From NCBI GenBank assembly GCA_903924855.1, contig CAIYCW010000101.1, positions 1-49,003 on the forward strand: DNA of 49,003 nt. Reading direction: 5' to 3'. The notes under the pieces were generated by a model, which saw only the letters and a program-made list of their open reading frames with translations, made no database searches and was not told the origin of the DNA. This DNA is from an uncultured Rhodospirillales bacterium. Its GTDB lineage: Bacteria > Pseudomonadota > Alphaproteobacteria > Acetobacterales > Acetobacteraceae. The translations under genes and the position numbers were made by a program. This document shows, in pieces, positions 32,130 to 41,013 of the stretch. The first letter of the stretch is position 1. Every line of letters starts with the position of its first letter.

Positions 32130-35100
32130 GCGGCGTGCTGTCCCCGCTGGATCGGGCCAACGCGGCGCAGCGCGCGGCGTCCGACCCCACGGTCTCCGCC
32201 TTTGTCTCGGCCTCGGCGGGCTCCGGCAAGACCAAGCTGCTCACCGATCGTCTGCTGCGGTTGATGCTGGGCGGGGCCGATCCGGCGCGCATCCAGTGCT
32301 TGACCTTCACCAAGGCCGCCGCCGCCGAGATGGCGCTGCGGCTGCAACGCAGGCTCGGCCAATGGGTGACGATGGCGGATGCCGCGTTGGACGCGGAGCT
32401 GGCGGGCATCGGGGTAGAGCCGTCCGACGCGGTGCGAAGCCGGGCCCGCGCGCTGTTCGCAACCGTGCTCGACCTGCCGGGCGGCATGCGGATCGGCACG
32501 ATCCACGCCTTCTGCCAGTCCCTGCTTCGGCGCTTTCCGCTGGAGGCACGGCTGTCGCCGCATTTCGTGCTGGCCGATGACCGCGACACCGCTTTGGCTT
32601 GGCAGGAGGCGCGCGAGACCATGCTGCGCCGCGCCGATGCGGCCGGGGACGCGCTGGAGACGGTGGCGCCGTGGTCGAGCCTGGATGGGTTCGGACGGCT
32701 GGTGCAGGGGCTGCAGGCCCGGCCGGAGGCGCTGGCGGCGCTTGGGCGGCTAAGCCCGGAGGATTTGCTGGTGGCCATGCGCCGGACGCTGGGCGCACGG
32801 GATTTCGACCCGGTTGCCGCGATGAGCGGAATGGATGAGGCAACGCTGCGCCGCATCGCCACACCTCTGCTCACCCACAAGAGCAAGACCTACAGCATGA
32901 CGGGCCAGGTGGTGTGCGACACGCTGGCCCTCGCCCCGGCCGATCGGGTGATCTGCTGGGAGGAATGGTGCAAGACCTTCCTGAAAAAGGACGACGAGCC
33001 GAAGCTCACCAGTTTCCGCCACCACTCCAAGGCAGGCCAGGACCCCGCGATGGAGGACGCCGTGACGGCGGAGGCGGCGCGGCTGCTCGCCATCATCGAT
33101 GGCCGCAAGGCCGCCGAGCTGGCCCATGTCGCCACCGCCTTCCTGCTGCTGGCCCGCCCCGTGCTGTCCGCCTATGAGGACGGCAAATCCCGCACCGCGC
33201 GGCTCGACTACGCCGATCTGATCGCCCGCACCGCCGAGCTGCTGCGCGACCCTGGAGCCGCCTGGGTGCTGTTCAAGCTCGATGGCGGGCTTGATCATCT
33301 GCTGCTCGACGAGGTGCAGGACACCTCGCCCGAGCAATGGGACATTGCAGGCCAGCTGACGCGGGAGTTCTTCGCAGGCGAAGGCGCCCGCGGCGAGACG
33401 GCGCGCACCGTGTTTGCGGTGGGCGATCAGAAACAGTCGATCTACGGGTTCCAGGGCGCCGACCCCAAGGCCTTCGAACATTGGCGCGACCGTCTGGGGG
33501 CCGAGGTGCGCCAGGGCGGGCAAAGCTGGCGGGACGTGCCGCTGGACGTGTCGTTCCGATCCACGGCACCGGTGCTGGCGCTGGTGGACAGCGTGTTCGA
33601 CGATGCAGGCGCCGCCCCGGGCGTCGCGCACCAGGGCACGCTCACCCATGTGGTCAAGCGCACAGGCGAGGCTGGGCGGATCGAGCTGTGGCCGCGCCTT
33701 GCCACCCCCGAGCCGGAGGCGCTGGACGCCTGGGCCACGCCGGAGGCCAATCGCACCAGCCGCCAGCCGCGCCAGCGTTTGGCCGAGGCACTGGCCGCCA
33801 GCATCCGCCAATGGCTTGACGAGGGCCGCATGCTGCCCAGCAAGGGGCGCCCTCTGACACCGGGCGACATTCTCGTGCTGGTGCGCAAGCGCGATGCGTT
33901 CGGCCGCGCCTTTGTCACCGCGCTGAAGACGCGCGGCGTGGCGGTGGCCGGGCTTGACCGCATGACGCTCACCGCCGAGCCCGCCATTGTCGATATGCTG
34001 ACGCTGTGTGACGCGCTGCTGCTGCCGCAGGACGATCTGGCGCTGGCCTGCGTGCTGACCTCCCCGTTGGGCGGGCTGTCGGATGAGCAGCTGATGCGCC
34101 TGGCGCTGGGCCGCAAATCCGGGCTGTTCCAGGCGCTGAAGGACAGCCAGGAGCCGGAATGCCAGACAGCGGCGGCGTTTCTGGAGGCGCTGTACGCCCG
34201 GGTGGATCACACGCCGCCGCACGCGCTGCTGGCGGAGGCGCTGGGCCGGCTTGGCGGGCGGGCGCGGCTGCTGGCCCGTTTCGGCCAGGAGGCCGGCGAG
34301 CCGCTGGACGAGTTGCTGGCCGCAGCCCTGCGCCACGCCGAGACCCATCCGCCCTCGCTGCAGGGGTTTCTGCAATGGGTGCGGCAATCCGCCGCCTCCG
34401 TGAAGCGGGAGGCGGAGGCGGGGCATGCCGAGGCGTTGGATGCGGTGCGCATCATGACGGTGCATGGCGCCAAGGGGCTGCAGGCGCCGCTGGTGATCCT
34501 GCCCGACACCACCGGAACACCGCCGCGCGAGCAGGGCCTGGCCTGGCTGACAGATCCGCAGACCGGGCTTGATCTGCCGGTCTGGTGCCCGGCCGCCCGG
34601 CTGAGCTGTGCTGCCTTGCGCAGCTATCGCGCCGACCAGGATCAGCTCCTCGCCCAGGAGCGCAACCGGCTGCTCTACGTGGCGCTGACCCGGGCCGAGG
34701 ATTGGCTGCTGGTCTGCGGCTTTGCCCCGAAGAAGGAGCCACCGGAGAGCTGGTACAACCAGATCGCCCGTGGCTTCGAACGGCTCGGGGTCGAGGAACA
34801 GCCCGCAGCGTTCGGCCTTGCCGACTACCCCGGCACGATCCGCGCCTGGGAGACGGCACAGACCGCGCCGGTTCCGGCCGCCAGCGGTCGCACGGAGATC
34901 GCTTCGGTCTCATTGCCGTCCTGGGCGGGCAGCGCGCCGTTGTGGCAGCCGGCGGCGTTGCCGGCCGAGCCCGTGCTGCCACAGCCGCTGGCGCCAAGCC
35001 GGCCGGAGAACGCCCAGCTCGGCGCCGTGCCGGAAGCCGATTCCCCGCTGCTGGCGCGCGACACCAAAGGGGCGCGCTTCCGCCGCGGCCAGGTGGTGCA

Positions 35101-35599
35101 CGCCCTGCTGCAGCATCTGCCGGCCCTGCCGGTATCGGCGCGGGAAGACGCGGCGCGTCGTTTCATCGCGGCGAGCCTGCCTGATCTGCCTGATGCGGAC
35201 GAATTGCTGGGTGAGGTGATGGCGGTGCTGGATCACCCTGAGCTCACCGCGCTGTTCGGCCCCACCAGCCGGGCGGAGGTGCCGCTGTCCGGCGTGGTGA
35301 GGGGGGCGTCCGGCCCGCAGGTGATCGGTGGTCTGGTGGACCGCCTCGCCTTTCCCGCGCATCCGGGCGGTGACGTTTTGATCGCCGACTACAAGACCAA
35401 CCGCAACCCGCCTGCCAGCGTGCAGCAGACACCTGTGCTCTATCTGCGCCAGCTCGCCGCCTATCGCGCCGTGCTGCGGGACATCTTCCCGCAATCGCGC
35501 ATCCTCTGTGCCCTGGTCTGGACAGTCGGCGCCAAAGTGCAGATCATTCCCCCAGAGTTGCTGGACGGCCATGCCCCGGACGCATCGAGCCTTGCTTGA
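32126..35599 (+). CDS. addA: double-strand break repair helicase-nuclease AddA
   Basis: AddA is the UvrD-like motor and nuclease subunit. The 1157-residue protein has Walker A SASAGSGKTKLL (about 28-39), CLTFTKAAAAEM (Ia), LLLDEVQDTSPEQWD (II), FAVGDQKQSIYGFQGADP (III), TVHGAKGLQAPLVILPD (V) and RLLYVALTRAEDWL (VI). The C-terminal nuclease has GALVDRL-like GLVDRLAFP and IADYKTNRNPP. All catalytic elements are present. A longer in-frame start inside addB is rejected. trxA follows after 58 bases. Confidence 0.96.
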   Translation: MSGVLSPLDRANAAQRAASDPTVSAFVSASAGSGKTKLLTDRLLRLMLGGADPARIQCLTFTKAAAAEMALRLQRRLGQWVTMADAALDAELAGIGVEPSDAVRSRARALFATVLDLPGGMRIGTIHAFCQSLLRRFPLEARLSPHFVLADDRDTALAWQEARETMLRRADAAGDALETVAPWSSLDGFGRLVQGLQARPEALAALGRLSPEDLLVAMRRTLGARDFDPVAAMSGMDEATLRRIATPLLTHKSKTYSMTGQVVCDTLALAPADRVICWEEWCKTFLKKDDEPKLTSFRHHSKAGQDPAMEDAVTAEAARLLAIIDGRKAAELAHVATAFLLLARPVLSAYEDGKSRTARLDYADLIARTAELLRDPGAAWVLFKLDGGLDHLLLDEVQDTSPEQWDIAGQLTREFFAGEGARGETARTVFAVGDQKQSIYGFQGADPKAFEHWRDRLGAEVRQGGQSWRDVPLDVSFRSTAPVLALVDSVFDDAGAAPGVAHQGTLTHVVKRTGEAGRIELWPRLATPEPEALDAWATPEANRTSRQPRQRLAEALAASIRQWLDEGRMLPSKGRPLTPGDILVLVRKRDAFGRAFVTALKTRGVAVAGLDRMTLTAEPAIVDMLTLCDALLLPQDDLALACVLTSPLGGLSDEQLMRLALGRKSGLFQALKDSQEPECQTAAAFLEALYARVDHTPPHALLAEALGRLGGRARLLARFGQEAGEPLDELLAAALRHAETHPPSLQGFLQWVRQSAASVKREAEAGHAEALDAVRIMTVHGAKGLQAPLVILPDTTGTPPREQGLAWLTDPQTGLDLPVWCPAARLSCAALRSYRADQDQLLAQERNRLLYVALTRAEDWLLVCGFAPKKEPPESWYNQIARGFERLGVEEQPAAFGLADYPGTIRAWETAQTAPVPAASGRTEIASVSLPSWAGSAPLWQPAALPAEPVLPQPLAPSRPENAQLGAVPEADSPLLARDTKGARFRRGQVVHALLQHLPALPVSAREDAARRFIAASLPDLPDADELLGEVMAVLDHPELTALFGPTSRAEVPLSGVVRGASGPQVIGGLVDRLAFPAHPGGDVLIADYKTNRNPPASVQQTPVLYLRQLAAYRAVLRDIFPQSRILCALVWTVGAKVQIIPPELLDGHAPDASSLA

Positions 35600-35657
35600 T
35601 CGGGCACCGGCGCATGCCACATGACATGGCTGAGACACTTCCTGGAAGGTTTACCTC

Positions 35658-35993
35658 ATGAGCGAACACACCGTGGCCGTGACCGATGCCAGCTTCAGCA
35701 CCGACGTGCTCGGCGCCAAGGGCCTGGTTCTGGTGGATTTCTGGGCTGAATGGTGCGGCCCGTGCAAGGCGATCGGCCCGGCCCTGGAAGAGATCGGCGC
35801 CGAGTTCGCCGGCAAGCTGACGGTCGCCAAGGTCAATATCGACGACAATCCCAGCACCCCCAACGCCTATGCGGTGACCGGCATTCCCACGCTGATCCTG
35901 TTCCGCGACGGCAAGCCGATCTCCAAGAAGGTCGGCGCGGCCCCCAAAAGCGTGCTGAAGCAGTGGGTGACGGAACAGACCACCGCCGCCTGA
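35658..35993 (+). CDS. trxA: thioredoxin
   Basis: This small cytosolic disulfide reductase has 111 residues with the active site WCGPC at 32-36 in VDFWAEWCGPCKAIGP. The cis-proline is in VTGIPTLILF, and NIDDNP precedes it. GGAAGG about ten bases upstream supports the ATG. The addA-trxA order is standard in alphaproteobacteria. A hairpin after the stop probably ends the unit that began at tsaE. Confidence 0.97.
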   Translation: MSEHTVAVTDASFSTDVLGAKGLVLVDFWAEWCGPCKAIGPALEEIGAEFAGKLTVAKVNIDDNPSTPNAYAVTGIPTLILFRDGKPISKKVGAAPKSVLKQWVTEQTTAA

Positions 35994-36021
35994 TCGCCCG
36001 CCCGCCCGCACGATTTTGCTT

Positions 36022-36052
36022 CAAAACGGCTCCGCACGCAGTGCGGGGCCGT
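36022..36052 (+). terminator. hairpin terminator after trxA
   Basis: AAACGGC-T-CCGCAC (36022-36035) pairs with GTGCGG-G-GCCGTTT (36039-36052) around a GCA loop: 13 pairs plus one opposed T/G. Only a few T residues follow, mixed with G, so the T-run is poor but the stem is strong. Confidence 0.75.
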
Positions 36053-36115
36053 TTGTGTGTCCGGCGCGTCCGTTGCGGATTACTCCTGAAACGTCACGTT
36101 CCATTTTGCTGTGCT

Positions 36116-36157
36116 ATTGCGAAGCATTATCACTATTGCAGAACATCTTGCTGCAAT
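36116..36157 (+). promoter_or_regulatory. repeated ATTGC half-sites upstream of mbfA
   Basis: ATTGC occurs at 36116 and 36135 (19 bases apart), and ATTGCAG (36135-36141) forms a perfect 7-9-7 inverted repeat with CTGCAAT (36151-36157). The gap is A/T-rich (GCATTATCAC). Known mbfA genes are controlled by iron regulators (Irr/Fur type), so this is a candidate metal-responsive operator. The match to any consensus is inference. Confidence 0.45.
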
Positions 36158-36214
36158 GGGTCGCACCGCCTATATCGCAGCGCATCATGAACCCCATCAG
36201 CACAGGGGCTGGCG

Positions 36215-37171
36215 ATGCGCAACTTCGATGAACTGTCCGAGGCGGAAATCCTGGCGCTGGCCATCAGCAGCGAGGAGGAGGACGGGCGCATCTATGCCGA
36301 TTTTGCCGAGCGTCTGCGGGTGGACAGCCCCGCCTCCGCCACGGTGTTCCGCGACATGGCCGCCGAGGAGAACGAGCATCGCCGCGCGCTGATCGACCTG
36401 TTTCGTGAGAAGTTCGGCGAACATATCCCGCTGGTGCGCAGGCAGGATGTGCGCGGTTTCGTCACCCGCAAGCCGGTCTGGCAGTCCTCGGTACTCGGGC
36501 TGGAGACGGTGCGCCGCCAGGCCCAGCTGATGGAGGCGGAGACCGCGAATTTCTACCGCCAAGCGGCAGCCCGCACCTCGGATGCCTCGATCCGCAAGCT
36601 GCTCGGCGATCTGGCCGAGGTGGAGGCCGGGCACGAGCACAGCGCCGACCGGCTGATGGCGGAGAACCTGCCGGAGGACGTGAAGCAGAGCGAGGATGAG
36701 GCCGATCGCCGCATGTTCGTGCTGCGCGTTGTGCAGCCGGCGCTGGCGGGGCTGATGGATGGCTCGGTGTCCACGCTGGCCCCGGTGTTCGCCGCGGTGT
36801 TCGCGACAGGCCAGAGCCATGATGCGTTTCTGGTCGGCATGGCCGCCTCGGTCGGCGCCGGCATCTCGATGGGCTTTGCCGAGGCGCTGTCCGACAACGG
36901 CTCGCTGACCGGGCGCGGCGGGCCCTGGCTGCGCGGCCTGATCTGCGGCCTCGCCACCACGCTGGGCGGCATCGGTCACACACTGCCGTTCCTGATCAAC
37001 AACTTCCACACCGCCATGGCCGTGGCGGTGGCGGTCGTTGTTGCAGAATTGGGAATCATCAGCTGGATACGCTGGAAATTCATGGACACACCCCCATTCT
37101 CTGCTGCGATGCAGGTGGGCTTCGGCGGGCTGCTCGTTTTCGCCACCGGTATTCTGATCGGCAATGGTTAG
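36215..37171 (+). CDS. mbfA: membrane-bound ferritin-like iron exporter
   Basis: MbfA exports iron and protects against iron and peroxide stress in rhizobia. The 318-residue protein has an N-terminal rubrerythrin/ferritin-like domain with iron ligands in SSEEEDGRIY, MAAEENEHRRAL, MEAETANFY and VEAGHEHSADRL. The C-terminal VIT1-type membrane domain starts near residue 170 (VLRVVQPALAGLMDGSVSTL) and has ASVGAGISMGFAEALSD. AGGGG supports ATG 36215. The cytochrome b561 gene starts 10 bases after its stop, so they are probably co-transcribed. Confidence 0.93.
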   Translation: MRNFDELSEAEILALAISSEEEDGRIYADFAERLRVDSPASATVFRDMAAEENEHRRALIDLFREKFGEHIPLVRRQDVRGFVTRKPVWQSSVLGLETVRRQAQLMEAETANFYRQAAARTSDASIRKLLGDLAEVEAGHEHSADRLMAENLPEDVKQSEDEADRRMFVLRVVQPALAGLMDGSVSTLAPVFAAVFATGQSHDAFLVGMAASVGAGISMGFAEALSDNGSLTGRGGPWLRGLICGLATTLGGIGHTLPFLINNFHTAMAVAVAVVVAELGIISWIRWKFMDTPPFSAAMQVGFGGLLVFATGILIGNG

Positions 37172-37181
37172 GGGAAATTTG

Positions 37182-37703
37182 ATGTCTCAGTCGGTAAGCT
37201 ATGACAGCCGCACCAAATACTTCCACTGGCTCACCGCCGGTCTGATCGTCGCGATGTGGGGCCTGGCCCAGATCATCGACCTGTTCGGCCGGGACGTGGC
37301 GGTGGCCATCCGTTCCACGCATATCGTGCTCGGCGTGGCATTGGTGGTGATCTATGCACGCCGTCTGATCTGGCGGGCGACCGGTGGTGCCTCGCTGCCG
37401 CCGGCCAGCACGGGCATGCAGCAGCTGGCGGCCAAGGCCACGCATTATCTGCTCTACATCGTGGTGGCGGCAACGCTGATCGGCGGTCTGGTGCTGGAGG
37501 CGGTGCGGGCGGACAACATCTTCTATCTCGGCCGTCTGCCTTCAATCGCACCAGGCGATCGCGCCCTGCGCAGCACGATCAACGATCTGCATGGCACGGG
37601 TGCCAACATCATTCTGATCCTGGCCGGCATCCACGCGGCGGCGGCCCTCTACCATCACTTCATCCGCAAGGATGGCGTGCTGCGTCGCATGCTGGCGGCC
37701 TGA
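37182..37703 (+). CDS. cytochrome b561
   Basis: This is a di-heme membrane cytochrome passing electrons from quinol, often to oxygen or superoxide. The 173-residue protein has four membrane segments and heme-ligand histidines in YFHWLTAG, RSTHIVLG, LHGTGANII and AGIHAAAALYHHF. ATG 37182 is set by AGGGG; an earlier ATG overlaps the mbfA end. Coupling to mbfA suggests a redox role linked to iron, which is inference. Confidence 0.9.
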   Translation: MSQSVSYDSRTKYFHWLTAGLIVAMWGLAQIIDLFGRDVAVAIRSTHIVLGVALVVIYARRLIWRATGGASLPPASTGMQQLAAKATHYLLYIVVAATLIGGLVLEAVRADNIFYLGRLPSIAPGDRALRSTINDLHGTGANIILILAGIHAAAALYHHFIRKDGVLRRMLAA

Positions 37704-37814
37704 GGCAGGGTCGCAGCCTCTTTGTGATGGTGTGTGAGGTGCTGCCATCCACGGAACCATGGCCTGGCCTATGGTTCTGTGTATGACTGCGCTCGCAATG
37801 CCGGTTAGGGCATC

Positions 37815-38816
37815 TTACGCAGCTTCGTCTTCGGCGGTTTTCAGGATGCGCAGGAAATTGCCGCCCCACAGCGCCGCGATGGCGCCTGCATCATAGCCGC
37901 GCTTTACCAGTTCGGCGGTGATCGCCTGGGACTCGCCAGCGTCATGCCAGCCGGTGAAGCCACCGCCGCCGTCGAAATCCGAAGAGATGCCCACATGGGC
38001 AAGGCCGATCCGGTTGACCGCGTAATCGACGTGATCGACGTAGTCGGACGGGGTCACCTCATTGGGTTTGGCGCCCTTTCTGAGGAAGCCGGACACGGCG
38101 GTGATGTTGACCATGCCGCCCACGGCGCGCAGCGCATCCAGCTGCTCATCGTCAAGGTTGCGGGGATTGTCGCACAACGACTTCAGGCAGGAATGCGTGG
38201 AAACCACCGGCGTGCGCGAGACCTCGGCCGCCTGCAGCATCGAATCCTTCGACACATGGGCAATGTCCACCACCAGGCCCAGCCGGTTCATCTCGGCGAT
38301 CGCCGCACGCCCGGTGGCGGAAAGACCGCCATGCAGAACCAGACCGTCCCCCAGATCAGCACGCGGATTTGAACTGTCCGCCAGCGCGTTGTGGCCGTTA
38401 TGGGTGATGGTCATGTAGCGCGCACCGGCAGCGGCAAACGCTGCCAGGCGCGACAGATCGGTGCCGATGGCGTGGCCGTTCTCCACGCATGGGATGATGA
38501 CGGTGCCGCCCGCACGATGCGCCGCCTCGATCTCGGCGACCGTGCGGCACACCACCGCCTGGTTGCCGCCCATGGTGGTGATGCGTTTCAGCATCGCCAT
38601 CGCACGGTCAAACGCCGCCTCCTGCGCCTCCGCGATGCGCGGCCCCTGGGGCACATAGGCGGCGAAACATCCCGCCACCATATGGCCCGTGCGCATCTTG
38701 GGCAGATCGACCCGCCGCTCGGTGGCTGCCAGGAAATCCGGGCCTTCCGGCCATGGGATGTCGATATGGGTGTCGATGGTGAGCAGGCTGCGATGCAGGG
38801 CGGTGATGTCGGTCAT
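37815..38816 (-). CDS. membrane dipeptidase, M19 family
   Basis: This zinc peptidase family cleaves dipeptides. The 333-residue protein has the first metal pair in TIDTHIDIPWP (HxD), the bridging Glu in IIPCVENGHAIG, VVDIAHVSKDSML with His, and STHSCLKSLCDNPRNL with the last His. ISSDFDGGGGFTGW is family-typical. No signal peptide, so it is probably cytosolic. The gene converges with the b561 gene and is 31 bases downstream of the MetX-like gene. Confidence 0.92.
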   Translation of the reverse strand: MTDITALHRSLLTIDTHIDIPWPEGPDFLAATERRVDLPKMRTGHMVAGCFAAYVPQGPRIAEAQEAAFDRAMAMLKRITTMGGNQAVVCRTVAEIEAAHRAGGTVIIPCVENGHAIGTDLSRLAAFAAAGARYMTITHNGHNALADSSNPRADLGDGLVLHGGLSATGRAAIAEMNRLGLVVDIAHVSKDSMLQAAEVSRTPVVSTHSCLKSLCDNPRNLDDEQLDALRAVGGMVNITAVSGFLRKGAKPNEVTPSDYVDHVDYAVNRIGLAHVGISSDFDGGGGFTGWHDAGESQAITAELVKRGYDAGAIAALWGGNFLRILKTAEDEAA

Positions 38817-38847
38817 GCCCTGAGCGTCCCCCGCCCCTGCGTTTCGG

Positions 38848-39867
38848 TCAAGCGCCGATCCAGGCGCGGACCTCGGTCTTGATGAAGTCCCGATCAGCCG
38901 GGATCACCGCCGGGTTGCCGGCCCTGTGGCCCCAGATGCTGGGGATCGGCGACAGCCTGCCATGGGCCAGATGCGCCATCTCGGCATGATGGTCCGCCAC
39001 GCGGAAATACAGATCGGTCTCGCTCGGCAGCAGCAGCACCCGCGCCTTGATGGCGCCAAGCGCCTTTGGCAGGTCACCGCCATAAAGCGGGTTGGCGCTG
39101 ATATCGCCATGCGTCCAGGTGACGGCCTGGGCATAGAGATTGGCGGCCGGGCGCAGCTGGAAGCGACCAGCCCAGTCCCGTTCCAGGAAGGTCTCCAGAT
39201 CCGGCGCACCGAGCGCGGAGAGATGCAGCCCGGCGCGGTAGAAATCCTGGCTCAGCCCCCAGCCGGCATAGATATGGCCAAAGGCGCGCTTGGCCGCCAT
39301 CGGCTCGGCCGAGAAGCGGCCATCGCCCAGATGCTCGGGTGCTGCCTCCAGCGTGCGCAGCAGGCCGGAGAGAAACACCTTGTTGTGCACCGCGGTGCGC
39401 GCCGAGCCGCAGACCACGATGGCGTGGCCCACCTGCTCCGGAAACGCCGCCGCCCAGTGATAGGCCTGCTGCGCGCCCATCGAGAACCCATAGACCGCAT
39501 GCACACGCTCGATGCCCCACAGCGCCTTCAGCATGGTGGCCTGTGCGTGAACATTGTCCCAGGAGGTGACGACCTTGGGGAAAGACGGGTCGGTTGCGGC
39601 CGAGCTGGACAGGCCGTTGGAGAACATGTCCGGGATGACGATGAACCAGCGTGTCGGGTCCAGAATGCCATCGGGTGCGATCAGCCATTCCAGGTCCGGG
39701 TGCTGGGCGCCATAGCTGCACGGATAGACCACCACATTGTCACGTGCGGCGTTCAGCGTGCCATGCGCCTTCCAGGACAGTTTTGCCCCGTGCATCACCT
39801 CTCCGGATTGCACGGTGAGATCACCCAGATCGAAGACGCCCTGCTGTACCGGCCAGGTCACACTCAT
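38848..39867 (-). CDS. MetX-like alpha/beta hydrolase
   Basis: The 339-residue protein resembles homoserine/serine O-acetyltransferases and related hydrolases. The nucleophile elbow is YGFSMGAQQAYHWA, with Asp in LPSETDLYF and His in SIWGHRAGNP. GDLTVQSGEVMHGAKLSWKAHGTL is the usual N-terminal strand pair. True MetX usually has GGSMGGMQ; the change makes methionine synthesis less certain. It overlaps the phaR stop by ATGA, so it is translated together with the PHA regulator. Confidence 0.82.
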   Translation of the reverse strand: MSVTWPVQQGVFDLGDLTVQSGEVMHGAKLSWKAHGTLNAARDNVVVYPCSYGAQHPDLEWLIAPDGILDPTRWFIVIPDMFSNGLSSSAATDPSFPKVVTSWDNVHAQATMLKALWGIERVHAVYGFSMGAQQAYHWAAAFPEQVGHAIVVCGSARTAVHNKVFLSGLLRTLEAAPEHLGDGRFSAEPMAAKRAFGHIYAGWGLSQDFYRAGLHLSALGAPDLETFLERDWAGRFQLRPAANLYAQAVTWTHGDISANPLYGGDLPKALGAIKARVLLLPSETDLYFRVADHHAEMAHLAHGRLSPIPSIWGHRAGNPAVIPADRDFIKTEVRAWIGA

Positions 39868-40514
39868 TTCTTCACACCACCCGTCTTGAAATTGGCTGAC
39901 TTGGGCGCGGCAGCGGCATCGGCCGTGGCCAGCCTGGCACGCAGCGCCTCGTTCTCGGTGCGCAGCTGGTCCAGCTCCGCGCGCAGATGATCGATCGGCT
40001 CCACCGCCGACACATCGCCTGCCTCGCGCGGGTCGGTGTGCAGGAAGGGCGAGAACAGGCTCATCGCGCGTTCCATCATCGCCATGTTCTGCTTGCCCAC
40101 GTCATCGACACGGAACGGGAAGAAATTGCCCATGGTGTTCTGCATCGCGACCCGCATCTGCTCCTGCTGGCCGGCGAAGCTTGCCATCGCCTGTTCCAGG
40201 TAGTTGGGCACCAGGCCCTGCAGCGAATTGCCGTAAAAGCCGATCAGCTGGCGCAGGAAGCCGGTGGGCAGCATGGCGCGGCCCTTGCCCTCCTCCTCGA
40301 CGATGATCTGGGTGAGCACCGAGCGCGTGATGTCCTCGCCGGTCTTGGCGTCATAGACCACAAAATCCCGGCCCTGGCGCACCATCTCGGCCAAGGAATC
40401 GAGCGTGATGTAGGTGGAGCTTTCCGTGTTGTAGAGACGGCGATTGGCGTATTTCTTTACCACGACCGGCGTTGTCGCGGCCTCCGCGCCAGGCGCCTTG
40501 ATTTGCTCAGACAT
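39864..40514 (-). CDS. phaR: polyhydroxyalkanoate synthesis repressor
   Basis: PhaR binds DNA and PHA granules and represses phasin and synthesis genes. The 216-residue protein has the N-terminal DNA/polymer domain VVVKKYANRRLYNTESSTYI, the middle IGFYGNSLQGLVPNYLEQ and a coiled-coil C-terminus LRAELDQLRTENEALRARL. GAGG upstream of ATG 40514 gives the start. It is divergent from the phaC-phaA side with 85 bases between, a natural site for regulation. Confidence 0.95.
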   Translation of the reverse strand: MSEQIKAPGAEAATTPVVVKKYANRRLYNTESSTYITLDSLAEMVRQGRDFVVYDAKTGEDITRSVLTQIIVEEEGKGRAMLPTGFLRQLIGFYGNSLQGLVPNYLEQAMASFAGQQEQMRVAMQNTMGNFFPFRVDDVGKQNMAMMERAMSLFSPFLHTDPREAGDVSAVEPIDHLRAELDQLRTENEALRARLATADAAAAPKSANFKTGGVKK

Positions 40515-40599
40515 CGAATCCTCGCTTTAATTCTGCAGCGACGATAGCACGCATTCCCATCATGCCAATGGTGCAGCGCGGAAGGTTGTTCGACATTCC

Positions 40600-41013
40600 A
40601 TGACAAAGTTCACGCAAGCCGCTCCACCGCCGGACGGGCTGGCAGGGGACTGGCAGACCATCTGGCAAAGCGAGATGCTGGGGCTGGCGCAGGACCGGGA
40701 GGCGCTGGAGATGCTTTGCGTCGGCACCCAGCTGTGGCAGGCGATACAGGCGATGTTCGCGGAGGCGGCCCATGCTTCACCCACCCCACCCCAGTCCCAG
40801 TCAGCCGATCCTGCCACAGCCGATCCTGCCACGGCGCGGCCCGCGGCCGCTGACGCTGCATCTGGCGCTGGCGGGCCTGCGGGCGAATGCGGACCGCACC
40901 CCGGATTCGGCAGCACTGCAGGCGGCACTGACGCAATGGGCGGCCAACCCGAACGGCCTCGCAGGCCTCGCAGGCCCGGCGGGGTTCGCAAGCCTCGCAC
41001 TCCAGGGGCCTGA
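40600..41013 (+). CDS. small unknown gene overlapping phaC
   Basis: The 137-residue frame begins with a sensible-looking helical stretch (DWQTIWQSEMLGLAQDREAL, then EMLCVGTQLWQAIQAMFAEAA) up to about residue 57. After that it turns into low-complexity Ala/Pro/Gly while the overlapping phaC frame takes over good codon use. The 242-base overlap is unusual. The real product may be a ~60-residue PHA-associated protein whose original stop is lost. GGAAGG lies 14 bases before the ATG, farther than usual. I do not know its function. Confidence 0.5.
   Translation: MTKFTQAAPPPDGLAGDWQTIWQSEMLGLAQDREALEMLCVGTQLWQAIQAMFAEAAHASPTPPQSQSADPATADPATARPAAADAASGAGGPAGECGPHPGFGSTAGGTDAMGGQPERPRRPRRPGGVRKPRTPGA

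Noticed and set aside
37756..37781. Bidirectional terminator between b561 and the dipeptidase
   Set aside because: GAACCAT and ATGGTTC can pair, but the stem is bulged and has no T-run on either side; too weak to list.
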